Assembly: GCA_001458075.1 (NCBI GenBank)
Contig: LN899469.1
Coordinates: 1 to 64,000, forward strand
Length of the DNA: 64,000 bases
From: Idiomarinaceae bacterium HL-53
Lineage (GTDB): Bacteria; Pseudomonadota; Gammaproteobacteria; Enterobacterales; Alteromonadaceae
Direction of reading: 5' to 3'
Shown one piece after another: positions 39,338-48,498 of the stretch. Each line of letters opens with the position of its first letter. Position 1 is the stretch's first letter. The position numbers and the translations under genes were made by a program. The notes below the pieces were generated by a model that saw only the letters and a program-made list of their open reading frames with translations, was not told the DNA's origin and did not search any database.

Positions 39338-40147
39338 TTAACCTTCCAGGGAGTTAGATATAATATCTATTAAATCCTTTCTTGAAACATTGCCTACATT
39401 ACCTACTTCCTTTTGGACTAAGTTATATTGCTCATTAGTTATATCCATAGTCAATGGCGAAAACATTTCACGTAAGTAATAGTAGAAGTTAGACCTTTCT
39501 ATATAACTTCCATCTTTGGTCAACTTAAGCTTAGGCTCATGTCCAATTAATGAAAAAGGAAGACTAGCCTCCAACGCATACAGCGCAGGCGAGCCAATAT
39601 CATTGGAGACACAATATTTGTGCGAGAGTAAGATGTCATAGAAGTTTTTGGTAAACTGCAAGCCATTAGATGCTCCTCCAGCTGTTACGACGTTGAAACC
39701 AAAACCTTCAAAATACTCTTTTTGCACAGAATAGTCTTTTATGTGTAAACACACAGTGATTGGCTTAAATTCTATTGAAAGACTAAGAAGACGCTCACAA
39801 AAGTCTTCTACGTCATATTCAATTTTAACACTATTTGTACTATGTTGAGGGAATGCAATAGTTCCAGCAGCATTGGAACTTTTTGTCCAGTTTTTTAATT
39901 GTCGATATTTCACAAAAGGAGCACCTGCAACCACTATATTAGATCGACTCTCTTTTATCATTAACTCTTTAATTCGCTGGCTCCAAACTAAAAAATAAGT
40001 TCCGCTAAATCGAAGGTCCTTTTTAGATATACGTCCATCCTTAAATCCATGTTGGGCGTGAAAATTAATTTCAGTATTTCCTGGAACCTGTAAATACTCT
40101 CTTAAAATAGCATCTTGACCGTACGCAAGAGGATGCACATTCTTCAA
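39338..40147 (-). CDS. Protein of unknown function, GT-B-like C-terminal half
   Basis: 269 residues, not recognised. The stretch LLSHKYCVSNDIGSPALYAL, followed by EASLPFSLIGHEP, looks like the donor-binding turn of GT-B transferases acting on capsule (a conserved acidic-Ser-Pro turn and a Leu-rich helix). SNIVVAGAPFVKYRQL may be the first Rossmann strand of the second domain. No membrane segment or signal peptide. It is A+T-rich, like the two genes upstream of it. Confidence 0.5.
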   Translation of the reverse strand: MKNVHPLAYGQDAILREYLQVPGNTEINFHAQHGFKDGRISKKDLRFSGTYFLVWSQRIKELMIKESRSNIVVAGAPFVKYRQLKNWTKSSNAAGTIAFPQHSTNSVKIEYDVEDFCERLLSLSIEFKPITVCLHIKDYSVQKEYFEGFGFNVVTAGGASNGLQFTKNFYDILLSHKYCVSNDIGSPALYALEASLPFSLIGHEPKLKLTKDGSYIERSNFYYYLREMFSPLTMDITNEQYNLVQKEVGNVGNVSRKDLIDIISNSLEG

Positions 40148-40218
40148 AAAACCACCTCATTATTTAGATAAAATTATTCTCAAGTAGATTTCGGCGTTGT
40201 CACAGAAAGTATTAAAGT

Positions 40219-40920
40219 CTACAAAAGACTATAACCTAATCTAACTTCGCTATCAGTGAATATAGATTTATACCTTTCATAAATTTTTCCTTTAAAATGC
40301 TTCTCCCAATCCTCACTTACTCCGGTAGTACTGTGACTGGGTAACTCTTTCATGTTCCATAAACAATGTCGACGAGCTATAGTCAACCAGTCTTCTATCT
40401 CGACTTTAGACAAACCAAGGAAGCGAAATCCGTCGCACAAATCCTGCATTGTAGAATCATTCGATATATTTTCGAGCTTAATATTGAAAAAGCGTTGATC
40501 TCTCGCAATATCCAACATATCTTCTATTACTGTTTTTGAGTGATTTTCCATTTCAAAAATAAGTTTCTGCTCTAACGTCTCGAAAGAATTGAGAACTTCT
40601 GCATAAGTTTTACCATTAAAGTTATCTCTAGGAAGGTGTAACCACCTTTCTTTAGATGTTTGGTGATATAGAGTTGCAGAGTAAATTAGACTGCAAGGAT
40701 GACGAACTACGTGCATCCCCCTAAAATCAAAATTATCAAGGTCAATTACCCATTTAGACCAGTGGTCAAAGTATATATCCCAGTGTTCAGGTTCCTTTCG
40801 CGAGTTTCTCTGAGTTCCTCTATCCCATAAAGATAATTTTTTTTCTACAGATAGCTCTCTAAGAAATTTTAAAAAGAAATTTGTTCCAGATTTATGATGA
40901 CTTCCAAAGACATACTTCAT
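40219..40920 (-). CDS. Sulfotransferase
   Basis: 233 residues. YVFGSHHKSGTNFFLKFL is the PAPS 5'-phosphosulfate loop, GMHVVRHPCSLIYSATLY is the 3'-phosphate region with Arg and Ser, and STTGVSEDWEKHFKGKIY is the C-terminal lid typical of the family. It would transfer sulfate from PAPS to a hydroxyl of the polysaccharide. PAPS would come from cysDNC at 14-19 kb. Flanking gaps of 71 and 54 bases contain no clear promoter. Confidence 0.88.
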   Translation of the reverse strand: MKYVFGSHHKSGTNFFLKFLRELSVEKKLSLWDRGTQRNSRKEPEHWDIYFDHWSKWVIDLDNFDFRGMHVVRHPCSLIYSATLYHQTSKERWLHLPRDNFNGKTYAEVLNSFETLEQKLIFEMENHSKTVIEDMLDIARDQRFFNIKLENISNDSTMQDLCDGFRFLGLSKVEIEDWLTIARRHCLWNMKELPSHSTTGVSEDWEKHFKGKIYERYKSIFTDSEVRLGYSLL

Positions 40921-40974
40921 ACTAAATTTAAGCCTTTATTTTAGTTCCCGAAATACCAATAATTTAAACCTCAT

Positions 40975-43422
40975 TCAAGAAAGCACTTCCTTTTGTCTCC
41001 CCCCAATAGGATATCCACCGTGAATGTAAAGTATAGATGAATTGTCCGATATGTAGCAATCTAGTAGTGAGAAAGACTCACCAGACTCTACTTTCAATAA
41101 AGCATTTGGATTACTTTTGGCATATGCCAATGCATCAAAATTACTAAATGGAAACTCTTTTGATAGGGGCGATAGGGAAGACCTCACATATACATTCGAA
41201 ACTTTTAAACCATGACTTTTGGGGTTACTCTTCTTTCCGGCGGGAATTGTAAACCTTACATCAATGAAATCTGAGTTTTTTACTTCACTTGTTCTAAATA
41301 TTAAAAAAATTCCCTTGTTGTTTTTTTTTATTTGAAAATTAGTCACTCGATTATTAATTGTTACTTGGTTAAGCTCTAATTGGCTGTCGTCGAATACGGC
41401 TTCTACCAGCAGGATGACTTCTAAACCACCTCTTATCAATTTTGGTGTCGGAACTATTAGAGTCACGTCTCCACTACCATGAGTCCATCTGCATAATTTC
41501 TTTTTGATTCTTTCCGAATTGTGCCATCCTCTTGCGAAACACTCAGTTTCATCAACTTTTATTTCTTTAAGATACTCAAATTTCGAATAATCAAGAAATT
41601 TTTTCTCAATCTTCTTAAGTATTCTATCTATTTTTCGTTTTTCTGGATCTAAAAAACATTGAAAATCAGTTAAAGTCCTTTCACGCCAACACAACGTTTC
41701 CTTAGCTATGCTAACTGTATTCTCTGCTACTTGCTGGAATTCTGCACCCAGCATCCCAAATTGTTTCAACCTATTCGCCACGGTATCAAACGGGAAGTCT
41801 TTCACGCGGGATTCCGGGTTCAAATTGGTTACATTGCAGGGCATATCCTTAATCGCTTGAGCCGCTTTATGCCATGCTCTAACATGCAAGTTTGGGTGTG
41901 GATTTGGAGGATTATACTTGTCACCTTTCACTTGGTAACCATCAAAGAAGTAGTTCGGATTTTCTTGGCTATCATCCTCAATCTCAAGCACACGGCCTTC
42001 TTTCAACGCTGCACCTTCAACTTTTTCTACATAGTTCAGATCAACACCCAATATGTCGATGCTGCGATAGCCGAGATACCAAGCAAAAAGTAGCGAATAA
42101 CTACCAGTAGTCACCTTATCGAGATCAAAAAAGCGATTAGAGGGGATAATATCTTCTAAAAAGGTTATGTTCCAAGCTCCTTCATGTTCTGGATACCAAT
42201 CTAGAAATACTCGGCGCAAAAAGAACCTTCTAATTCCTAGCATACTAGCCTTGTCGATTAGTCGTTTGACCTCTTCTTTATGTGATTCAAGAACCACGGT
42301 GTCCATGCAACAATAATACGTTGGATACATATTGACTGTATCCCAGTATCTATAGGCCGCATTCATACCTATCGTGTCAAATCTAAAAATCTCGTCTAAA
42401 GGCACTTCTTTTAATGACGGACCATTCCCCATAATAAATACATGCTCAGAGGGACGCTTAAACCTCAGTCCTTCCAGATTGTTATATACACCTCGGTGAT
42501 GATAAATTAAGACATCCTCGTCCATGCCTTCAAGGTTTGAAAAGGAGCTTTGGCCATCTGTGTTTTTTGCAGTCTCTGCCCAATTACGAATTGCAGCGGC
42601 TGATGATATATCGTTGGATCGCCTATAACGTTTTGCGCTAAAGAAGGGCGCGTTGTACCGATGAGCTAGAATAGAATATATCGATTGAGTTCTATGTCCG
42701 TAATAGTCAAATAGCGGAAGGACATCTTCAACCCTAGCGTGTTTACGAAGATTTTTTTGCTCGAGTAACTTTTCTTTTAGTGATTTTTGCTCAGCATTTA
42801 GTTTGGCTTTAAACTTTTCTTCAGCCTGAGGAACTTTGGGCCATAAAACAACGTCTTTCTGTTTGCCAAGTTCAAATGCTTCATCTATCAGATGTTGATA
42901 TTTACCTTTCGTTTTGTAGCCTACTAAGCACGAACAGAGCTGAACTCCGAGTAACTCATCACCTGAGGGCTTCATTACCTTTATCGCTTCACGGTGCGTA
43001 AAATTAATATTATAAAATGGCCACTGCGGTTTATCATCGTGATCAGGTATAAAAAACTCCTGCTCTTCAATTAATTTGAAGATCTCGTCAATATCACCAA
43101 AACATGACAACCCTGCATCCATCCATAGAACGAGCGCATCAGCACCTAAATTTTCACCCATATCTTTAATGACAAAACTCTTATATGCTCTATTCTTTGG
43201 CTCCAAGAATCCCTCAAATATATCTCTGCACCAATCAGGGTAATCGACAACATTTACTTTCTCTAAATCATTTAGATATTTGCGTTGATCATCTGAAAAG
43301 TTGAGATCGTATACATTAATGTGATCAAAACTAAGCAAGCTAGTCCGATGTAGGCTTGCGATCAAATTAATACCCTGCTGAAAATAATTATTATCGAAAG
43401 ACGTAGCAATAATTCTCTTCAT
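40975..43422 (-). CDS. Multidomain protein: GT-A-like plus MptE-like (DUF115) domain
   Basis: 815 residues. The first ~215 residues resemble a GT8-like nucleotide-sugar fold (IIATSFDNNYFQQGINL, then ADALVLWMDAGLSCFGDI). Residues about 200-235 are a charged helical linker. About 325-545 is an MptE-like domain with VFIMGNGPSLKEVP, TIGMNAAYRYW and DILGVDLNYVE. The last part has a beta-rich segment (residues about 615-770) and ends with FDALAYAKSNPNA, reminiscent of the FDxxWY module elsewhere in the locus. MptE-like proteins are linked to glycan transfer, for instance to flagellin. The exact reaction is unknown. Confidence 0.7.
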   Translation of the reverse strand: MKRIIATSFDNNYFQQGINLIASLHRTSLLSFDHINVYDLNFSDDQRKYLNDLEKVNVVDYPDWCRDIFEGFLEPKNRAYKSFVIKDMGENLGADALVLWMDAGLSCFGDIDEIFKLIEEQEFFIPDHDDKPQWPFYNINFTHREAIKVMKPSGDELLGVQLCSCLVGYKTKGKYQHLIDEAFELGKQKDVVLWPKVPQAEEKFKAKLNAEQKSLKEKLLEQKNLRKHARVEDVLPLFDYYGHRTQSIYSILAHRYNAPFFSAKRYRRSNDISSAAAIRNWAETAKNTDGQSSFSNLEGMDEDVLIYHHRGVYNNLEGLRFKRPSEHVFIMGNGPSLKEVPLDEIFRFDTIGMNAAYRYWDTVNMYPTYYCCMDTVVLESHKEEVKRLIDKASMLGIRRFFLRRVFLDWYPEHEGAWNITFLEDIIPSNRFFDLDKVTTGSYSLLFAWYLGYRSIDILGVDLNYVEKVEGAALKEGRVLEIEDDSQENPNYFFDGYQVKGDKYNPPNPHPNLHVRAWHKAAQAIKDMPCNVTNLNPESRVKDFPFDTVANRLKQFGMLGAEFQQVAENTVSIAKETLCWRERTLTDFQCFLDPEKRKIDRILKKIEKKFLDYSKFEYLKEIKVDETECFARGWHNSERIKKKLCRWTHGSGDVTLIVPTPKLIRGGLEVILLVEAVFDDSQLELNQVTINNRVTNFQIKKNNKGIFLIFRTSEVKNSDFIDVRFTIPAGKKSNPKSHGLKVSNVYVRSSLSPLSKEFPFSNFDALAYAKSNPNALLKVESGESFSLLDCYISDNSSILYIHGGYPIGGRQKEVLS

Positions 43423-44277
43423 TTAAGAATCCTTTCCATAATGTTTGTTCAAATAATCTCTGAGCTGGCTTACCAATAATTGCTCCACTTTTTGCAGTGA
43501 ATGATCTTTAGTTATATTTTTGTCGACTTTTCTATCCTGCCTCGTAAGAAAAAACTCCGCATATCGCTTAAGCCAGTCATCATGCACATAACCGAACTTG
43601 TTTAAAAGCAAATAGAAACACTCATTCAGCTGAGCAAGCCGCTGACCTGTGCTCTTTGCATCGGCATGAACTGTAGCATTGGAGATAAGCGCATTCACTT
43701 TTCGGAACTTATAGCCAGCTTGTGCCATTCTGATCCAGTATTCGTAATCTAACTGCAGATTGTAAGCCTCATCCAGCCCGCCTAAATCCTCGAACAGTTC
43801 TTTTGTAAAAAAAAGCGAAGGTTGCAAGATTCCGATTGAATGCTCTAGCGTTTTCAAAATATCAGTATTGTCCGGATGTGTATATGCCTCAGATAGCTTA
43901 TTACCATCGGCATCAACCCTCCAACCTCGACCATAAACTACATCAGAGGAGTGTTCATTATAAAAATCAACGACAGTTTTTAAAGCATGTTCGTCATGAT
44001 AATAGTCATCGCTATTCAACCATGTCAGTAACTTACCCGAGCTTAAGTTCAACCCCTTGTTGATTGCGTCAACTTGTCCGCGATCGGGTTCATAGATTCG
44101 GATGATACGCTTGTCTCTGCTTGCGAAATCATCAATAACCTCTCGGCTATTATCGTGCGAACCAGGATCGATTACTATGTGCTCGAAATCTTCGTAAGTT
44201 TGTTTTGCTACCGAGGCAAGGTTCTTACCTATCCAATCAGCTTGATTGAACGAAGTGGTTACAATTGAAACCTTCAT
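43423..44277 (-). CDS. GT2 glycosyltransferase
   Basis: 284 residues. VSIVTTSFNQADWIGKNLAS is the donor-binding strand, HIVIDPGSHDNSREVID follows, and LLTWLNSDDYY holds the metal-binding acid pair. QPSLFFTKELFEDLGGLDE and QLDYEYWIRMAQAG are typical of the acceptor side. It is a cytoplasmic inverting transferase for the polymer repeat unit. It lies directly upstream of the 815-residue gene, with no gap. Confidence 0.92.
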   Translation of the reverse strand: MKVSIVTTSFNQADWIGKNLASVAKQTYEDFEHIVIDPGSHDNSREVIDDFASRDKRIIRIYEPDRGQVDAINKGLNLSSGKLLTWLNSDDYYHDEHALKTVVDFYNEHSSDVVYGRGWRVDADGNKLSEAYTHPDNTDILKTLEHSIGILQPSLFFTKELFEDLGGLDEAYNLQLDYEYWIRMAQAGYKFRKVNALISNATVHADAKSTGQRLAQLNECFYLLLNKFGYVHDDWLKRYAEFFLTRQDRKVDKNITKDHSLQKVEQLLVSQLRDYLNKHYGKDS

Positions 44278-44280
44278 AAC

Positions 44281-45045
44281 TTAATCCAAATCCTTTAGTT
44301 CACATCCAATTGCGCCATCTATTGAGAATACTTGTCCATGAACAAAAGGTATTTGTTCTTTAGCTATCGCGACTGCTAGATACGCAACTTCAACAGGTTG
44401 CCCTATTACTTTAGAGGGGTGAATTTCTCGCAACTTGTCGATTTTTCTTTCATTGTGGTTAAAGCCAGCTCGCAACATCTCTGTTTCAATCGCCGCTGGC
44501 TCAATCGCATTCACTCGTATTCGTGGGCCCAAATCCACGGCCATCGCTCGTGTCATACCACTAAGTGCTGCTTTACTGGTTGCATAGGCAACAAAGTTTC
44601 TCTTCGTTAACTTCGCGTGAATACTACTGATGTTTATAATGGAGCCATTTGCAGCTTCCAACTTGCTTGCGAACGCCTGAGCAAGGAAGAACGGTGCTTG
44701 AAGGTTAACATTCAGTGTTGTTTGCCATTCGCTTCGAGAAAGTGAATCAACGCCACCAAGTATCTGTAAAGCGGCGTTATTAATTAGACAATGTAGTTTG
44801 CTTTCGCCGACTAAGGTTAGTATTTCCGCCGTTTTGTTATTTCCATAACCTTCATCAGCAACGAAACGATTAAGGTCTATCGAGACATAATGACAGTGTT
44901 GTAGTCCGCTTTTTGCTGCGACCTGAATGTCGGTAGCAATCACATTGTAGCCTTCAGCCGAAAACGTTTCGCAGAGCGCTTCGCCTATACCGCCGTTAGC
45001 ACCGGTAATCACTACAAACTTTTGTTGGCGCTCTTGGCTACTCAT
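44281..45045 (-). CDS. SDR-family oxidoreductase
   Basis: 254 residues. VVITGANGGIGEALC is the NAD(P) motif; CLINNAALQ, INISSIHAKLTK (catalytic Ser) and YATSKAALSGM (Tyr and Lys) complete the classical SDR set. The substrate is not deducible. It forms a unit with the 2-hydroxyacid dehydrogenase (4-base overlap) and the cytidylyltransferase behind it, suggesting oxidation or reduction steps towards a CMP-activated acidic sugar. Confidence 0.9.
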   Translation of the reverse strand: MSSQERQQKFVVITGANGGIGEALCETFSAEGYNVIATDIQVAAKSGLQHCHYVSIDLNRFVADEGYGNNKTAEILTLVGESKLHCLINNAALQILGGVDSLSRSEWQTTLNVNLQAPFFLAQAFASKLEAANGSIINISSIHAKLTKRNFVAYATSKAALSGMTRAMAVDLGPRIRVNAIEPAAIETEMLRAGFNHNERKIDKLREIHPSKVIGQPVEVAYLAVAIAKEQIPFVHGQVFSIDGAIGCELKDLD

Positions 45046-45989
45046 CCGGCTGACACCTCATTGAAGAATCGAGCTATTTCGCTAAGTGCTTTATGGCTTG
45101 CTCGAATCACACCTTCTCTAGTGTTTGAGCTATTGTGTGAGCCAAAAATACACTGCGGCATTTTTCGTAGTGGCGACTCTTTGGGTAGCGGCTCTACTTC
45201 AAATACATCAAGCCCCGCAGCAGTAATATGCCCGCTCTCTAACGCATCAATCAGCGCTTTCTCGTCAATTAATGGACCTCGAGCCACATTTACAATATGC
45301 GTCCCAGCTTTAAGTTGGCTTAATGTTTCTGCATTTAACATGTGAAAGTTGTGCTTGTTCAAGGCGCAAGTAAATACCAGAAAATCGAGTTTCGCTAGTC
45401 CTTCTGGCCATGACTTTCGTTGAACATATTGGAGGTCCCGATTGCCTTCAACGCCCGGATCATAAGCGGTGACCGTCACATCAAAACCCATTAAGCGCTT
45501 AGCTACGTTGTAACCAATATCACCAAAGCCCACAACGCCAATATGCTTACCGGTCAAACTCATTCCTGCGGGCTTTGGCCACGCATGGTTCTGTCTAATT
45601 TCGCGGTCAATAAAATAGGTTTGCCGTGCTAAACCCAGTAAGTAGGCCATCGCAACGTCGGCCACTTCGGTTCCAAACATATTCGGTGTATTGATAATCG
45701 GAATACCTAAATCTTTACACGCTTCAAAATCGACATTATCAACACCGATCCCCCACTTAACCGCCGCGACGAGCTTGCCACTTTTCGCCGCTGCAAAAAC
45801 TTGTCTTGTTGCAGGGTCGTCACCAATAATCCAACCATCATAGTCCGGCAATAGCTTGATGAGCTCTTCTTCACTGAGTACTTGTGTGGTTTGTGCGGGC
45901 ACAAGCTCCAGACCCAGCTCTTTTGCAGGCTCGATAAACTGCTCAAACATACCCAGCATTGGGGGGCATGTGACTAAAACTCTTTTCAT
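45042..45989 (-). CDS. D-isomer-specific 2-hydroxyacid dehydrogenase
   Basis: 315 residues. The nucleotide motif is HIGVVGFGDIGYNVAKRL; the catalytic Arg lies in VNVARGPLIDE, the Glu in LDVFEVEPLP and the His in FGSHNSSNT. The family includes phosphoglycerate dehydrogenase (SerA) and related enzymes. In this context it may oxidise an intermediate of an unusual acidic sugar. It overlaps the SDR gene by 4 bases. Confidence 0.92.
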   Translation of the reverse strand: MKRVLVTCPPMLGMFEQFIEPAKELGLELVPAQTTQVLSEEELIKLLPDYDGWIIGDDPATRQVFAAAKSGKLVAAVKWGIGVDNVDFEACKDLGIPIINTPNMFGTEVADVAMAYLLGLARQTYFIDREIRQNHAWPKPAGMSLTGKHIGVVGFGDIGYNVAKRLMGFDVTVTAYDPGVEGNRDLQYVQRKSWPEGLAKLDFLVFTCALNKHNFHMLNAETLSQLKAGTHIVNVARGPLIDEKALIDALESGHITAAGLDVFEVEPLPKESPLRKMPQCIFGSHNSSNTREGVIRASHKALSEIARFFNEVSAG

Positions 45990-45998
45990 GTTTGCCCC

Positions 45999-46700
45999 TT
46001 AAACCTCAATGAGGCCCTTTTGTATAAAGTAGTGTGTAGTGACCACAGCTTTATCCCAATCATCTGGTGTATCAATATCGGAAGACTCCATAGCCGGTGT
46101 TATCATCATCATGGGTTTCTTACCAATACGCGCGTTGGTTTTTGCAAAACTTTCACGATTGAACAGATAGATATTGGAGTTTTCTTCATACCACGGCTCT
46201 AAATTCTGGGTTGGGATTAAGTTGTCCAGGTCGTGGTTAATGGGTGAGCAGTCTTCACGGTAAAAGCGCGTTTGAATTTTATTTACAGTAAATAGCGAAT
46301 CAGCACTGCCAGCGTCGAGTGCGTCCGCGTACTGCTGAATCGCTTTGCGTATCGTTGTTGAACTCAATAGAGGATTCGTTGTATGGGTCATTAGATAAAT
46401 GTCCGCATCAACATTAGCAACATCATCGCCTAACACAATATTCATCGACACATCATCACCACAAATTTCTGGCTTGCGGTCGCGAATTTCCACTCGCTCT
46501 GAATCAACTAAACCATTTTCCGCCAAAATATCTCGCGCATCGGTATTAATAATCACTTTATCAATCTCCTCGACGGCCAATAAGCTATCGAGAATCCAAC
46601 GAAACAATGGCTTTCCACAAAAATCTTTAAAGTTCTTGCCTGGAACGCGACTACTATTCGCTTTCATGGGTAGAAGTGCGACTATTCTTCTATCGTTCAT
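45999..46700 (-). CDS. CMP-sugar synthetase (acylneuraminate/Kdo-type cytidylyltransferase)
   Basis: 233 residues. VALLPMKANSSRVPGKNFK is the CTP-binding signature with a lysine where many homologues have arginine, and IDKVIINTDARDIL, then IYLMTHTTNPLLS, follow. It activates a carboxylate sugar as the CMP derivative. It is a second, unfused cytidylyltransferase, distinct from that at 36094. Which of the several 2-keto sugars it uses cannot be read. Confidence 0.9.
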   Translation of the reverse strand: MNDRRIVALLPMKANSSRVPGKNFKDFCGKPLFRWILDSLLAVEEIDKVIINTDARDILAENGLVDSERVEIRDRKPEICGDDVSMNIVLGDDVANVDADIYLMTHTTNPLLSSTTIRKAIQQYADALDAGSADSLFTVNKIQTRFYREDCSPINHDLDNLIPTQNLEPWYEENSNIYLFNRESFAKTNARIGKKPMMMITPAMESSDIDTPDDWDKAVVTTHYFIQKGLIEV

Positions 46701-47608
46701 ATCTCGTTCGTACCTTCAGATTTGGAGTTTTTAGGGTAGAAATAACGCTGCTTCATTTCCGCGGAAAGTTTTCTGACTTCGTGGTTACCTTTATAAGTTC
46801 CCCAATACATCATGGTTCGAAAGTTGACGATTTCTCCGAATTTTCGCAGAAACTGCTTTTGCGCCAATGCTGCAGAGAAGTCATTTAAAATAGAAGATGT
46901 TGTAAAGCGTATAAAATCACCCAGGGTAAAATGTACTTCGGGCATAATTTTTTGCAGTGCGTAAGCCTCCCGCTCGTAGCGTGTTTTGACTTGCTTCCAG
47001 CTTTCATTATGTATGTGGTAAACCGGAGCACTTGCAACATAAGCTACTTTGCCACCATCAGCGACAAGTTGTTTGGCCAAATACATATCTTCAAGGCCGG
47101 TTAAAGACTCATCAAACTTATATTTTTCCCATGCCTTTCTTGTCACTGCTGCGTTTGCATTGTTACAAAAAAATCCCTTTTGCGGAATCTGACTGCAATC
47201 GGGGAAAAATTTATTAAAATGCTGATATTCTGAAAACTTGGTTGTTTCCGCACCTTCCTGTTTGCCATAGCTGTAGTCAGCTAAACCCTCTACCAGTGGC
47301 TTGACAAGCTCATGCACCCAGTTATCATTCACGGGGAAACAGTGACCACTGACGAAAATAAAAAAATCTCCATCAGCAAATTCGCATCCAACATTCAGGG
47401 AACGCCCAAAAGTAAAGTCTTCTTTCTTAATATGCGTTACGCGACAGTTGTGTTTAGCAGCAATTTCAAGGGTCTTGTCCGTTGAGCCTGAGTCTACGAT
47501 GACAGCTTCAATTTCAACGCGATCACTTTTTTGCGAGTTAACCCCTGTAAGTAAACGATCGAGATACTTTTGTTCGTTGTATGTTCTTATCACTACACTT
47601 GCTTTCAT
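46697..47608 (-). CDS. GT2 glycosyltransferase (rhamnosyltransferase-like)
   Basis: 303 residues. ASVVIRTYNEQKYLDRLLTG, AVIVDSGSTDKTLEIA, and FIFVSGHCFPVND (the metal site is HCF-type, as in some rhamnosyltransferases). YGKQEGAETTKFSEY and GLEDMYLAKQLV match this subgroup. dTDP-rhamnose is made in this locus, so rhamnose is a reasonable donor, by inference. It overlaps the cytidylyltransferase gene by 4 bases. Confidence 0.88.
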   Translation of the reverse strand: MKASVVIRTYNEQKYLDRLLTGVNSQKSDRVEIEAVIVDSGSTDKTLEIAAKHNCRVTHIKKEDFTFGRSLNVGCEFADGDFFIFVSGHCFPVNDNWVHELVKPLVEGLADYSYGKQEGAETTKFSEYQHFNKFFPDCSQIPQKGFFCNNANAAVTRKAWEKYKFDESLTGLEDMYLAKQLVADGGKVAYVASAPVYHIHNESWKQVKTRYEREAYALQKIMPEVHFTLGDFIRFTTSSILNDFSAALAQKQFLRKFGEIVNFRTMMYWGTYKGNHEVRKLSAEMKQRYFYPKNSKSEGTNEI

Positions 47609-48498
47609 GTAACTACCTTCAATCCAAACCCATGAGGAGTGGTGCCGAGATGGTCTTCTAGCTTAATTAAAAAGATTTGGCCCTGTTGGTTATGCTCATG
47701 TTCTAGAGTAATTAATCCGTCGGTAGCTGACGTAACCAACAGATGGTCCATATCAGGACCACCAAAACAACAAGAAGTCACCTGTTTTGCGGGAATGTCG
47801 ATTTTACTAATTATTGAGCTATCAGGCTTCAGTTGCTGAACACAAGAACCGTCCCAAAGTGCATTCCAAACTTTCTCGTATATGTCTATACAGCCGCCAT
47901 CCGGCGTTGCTTTCGACTGACTCAAATTTTGCCATATCGGAAAGTCATTGATTAACGCTCCTGAGGTCATTGCTGAACACGGAACTTCAAACGTTAGTTT
48001 CTGAAATGAATCTGACACTAACATACTGTTTTTCGATGATAGATAACAGAAAGTGTTTGCGATACCCACCCCCTGAACTCGAAAAACTTCGTCGCCATGG
48101 CTGTTAATGACAAATACCCAACCATTTTTGCCCGTAGGCTTCCTTTCCATGACACCAACCCATAGGTTGCCACCTCCGTCTACACCTGCATCGTTTGTAC
48201 GGTGAGTAACAGGTAACTCGAAAGGAAGTGACAGTTTCAATTCATGATTTACAGGACGCCAATGCAAAAGACCTTGGTTAGTCACGACCCAAATGTGCTC
48301 TTCAGAATGACTGTCATGCATTAATGCGGTCGGGATTGATTCAAGCTCTAGCTCGAAATCAAGTAGGCTACTCTGATTGGTAAACTTCTTTCCGCACACT
48401 CGCTGTTCAATAATGTCCACCCAGAAAAACGCATTAAGTTGAGAAAGCCATAGAGGACCTTCAGCTAAAGGATATGGATAATCATGAAATACATTCAC
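47605..48498 (-). CDS. SMP-30/gluconolactonase-like protein
   Basis: 297 residues. The six-bladed propeller features are YPYPLAEGPLWLSQL (metal-binding Glu), HRTNDAGVDGGGNLWVGVM (Asn-Asp pair) and ATPDGGCIDIYEKVWNALWD (catalytic Asp-Gly). Members hydrolyse sugar lactones. In this locus it may open an aldonolactone on the way to the CMP-activated acid. It overlaps both neighbours by 4 bases. Confidence 0.85.
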   Translation of the reverse strand: MNVFHDYPYPLAEGPLWLSQLNAFFWVDIIEQRVCGKKFTNQSSLLDFELELESIPTALMHDSHSEEHIWVVTNQGLLHWRPVNHELKLSLPFELPVTHRTNDAGVDGGGNLWVGVMERKPTGKNGWVFVINSHGDEVFRVQGVGIANTFCYLSSKNSMLVSDSFQKLTFEVPCSAMTSGALINDFPIWQNLSQSKATPDGGCIDIYEKVWNALWDGSCVQQLKPDSSIISKIDIPAKQVTSCCFGGPDMDHLLVTSATDGLITLEHEHNQQGQIFLIKLEDHLGTTPHGFGLKVVT

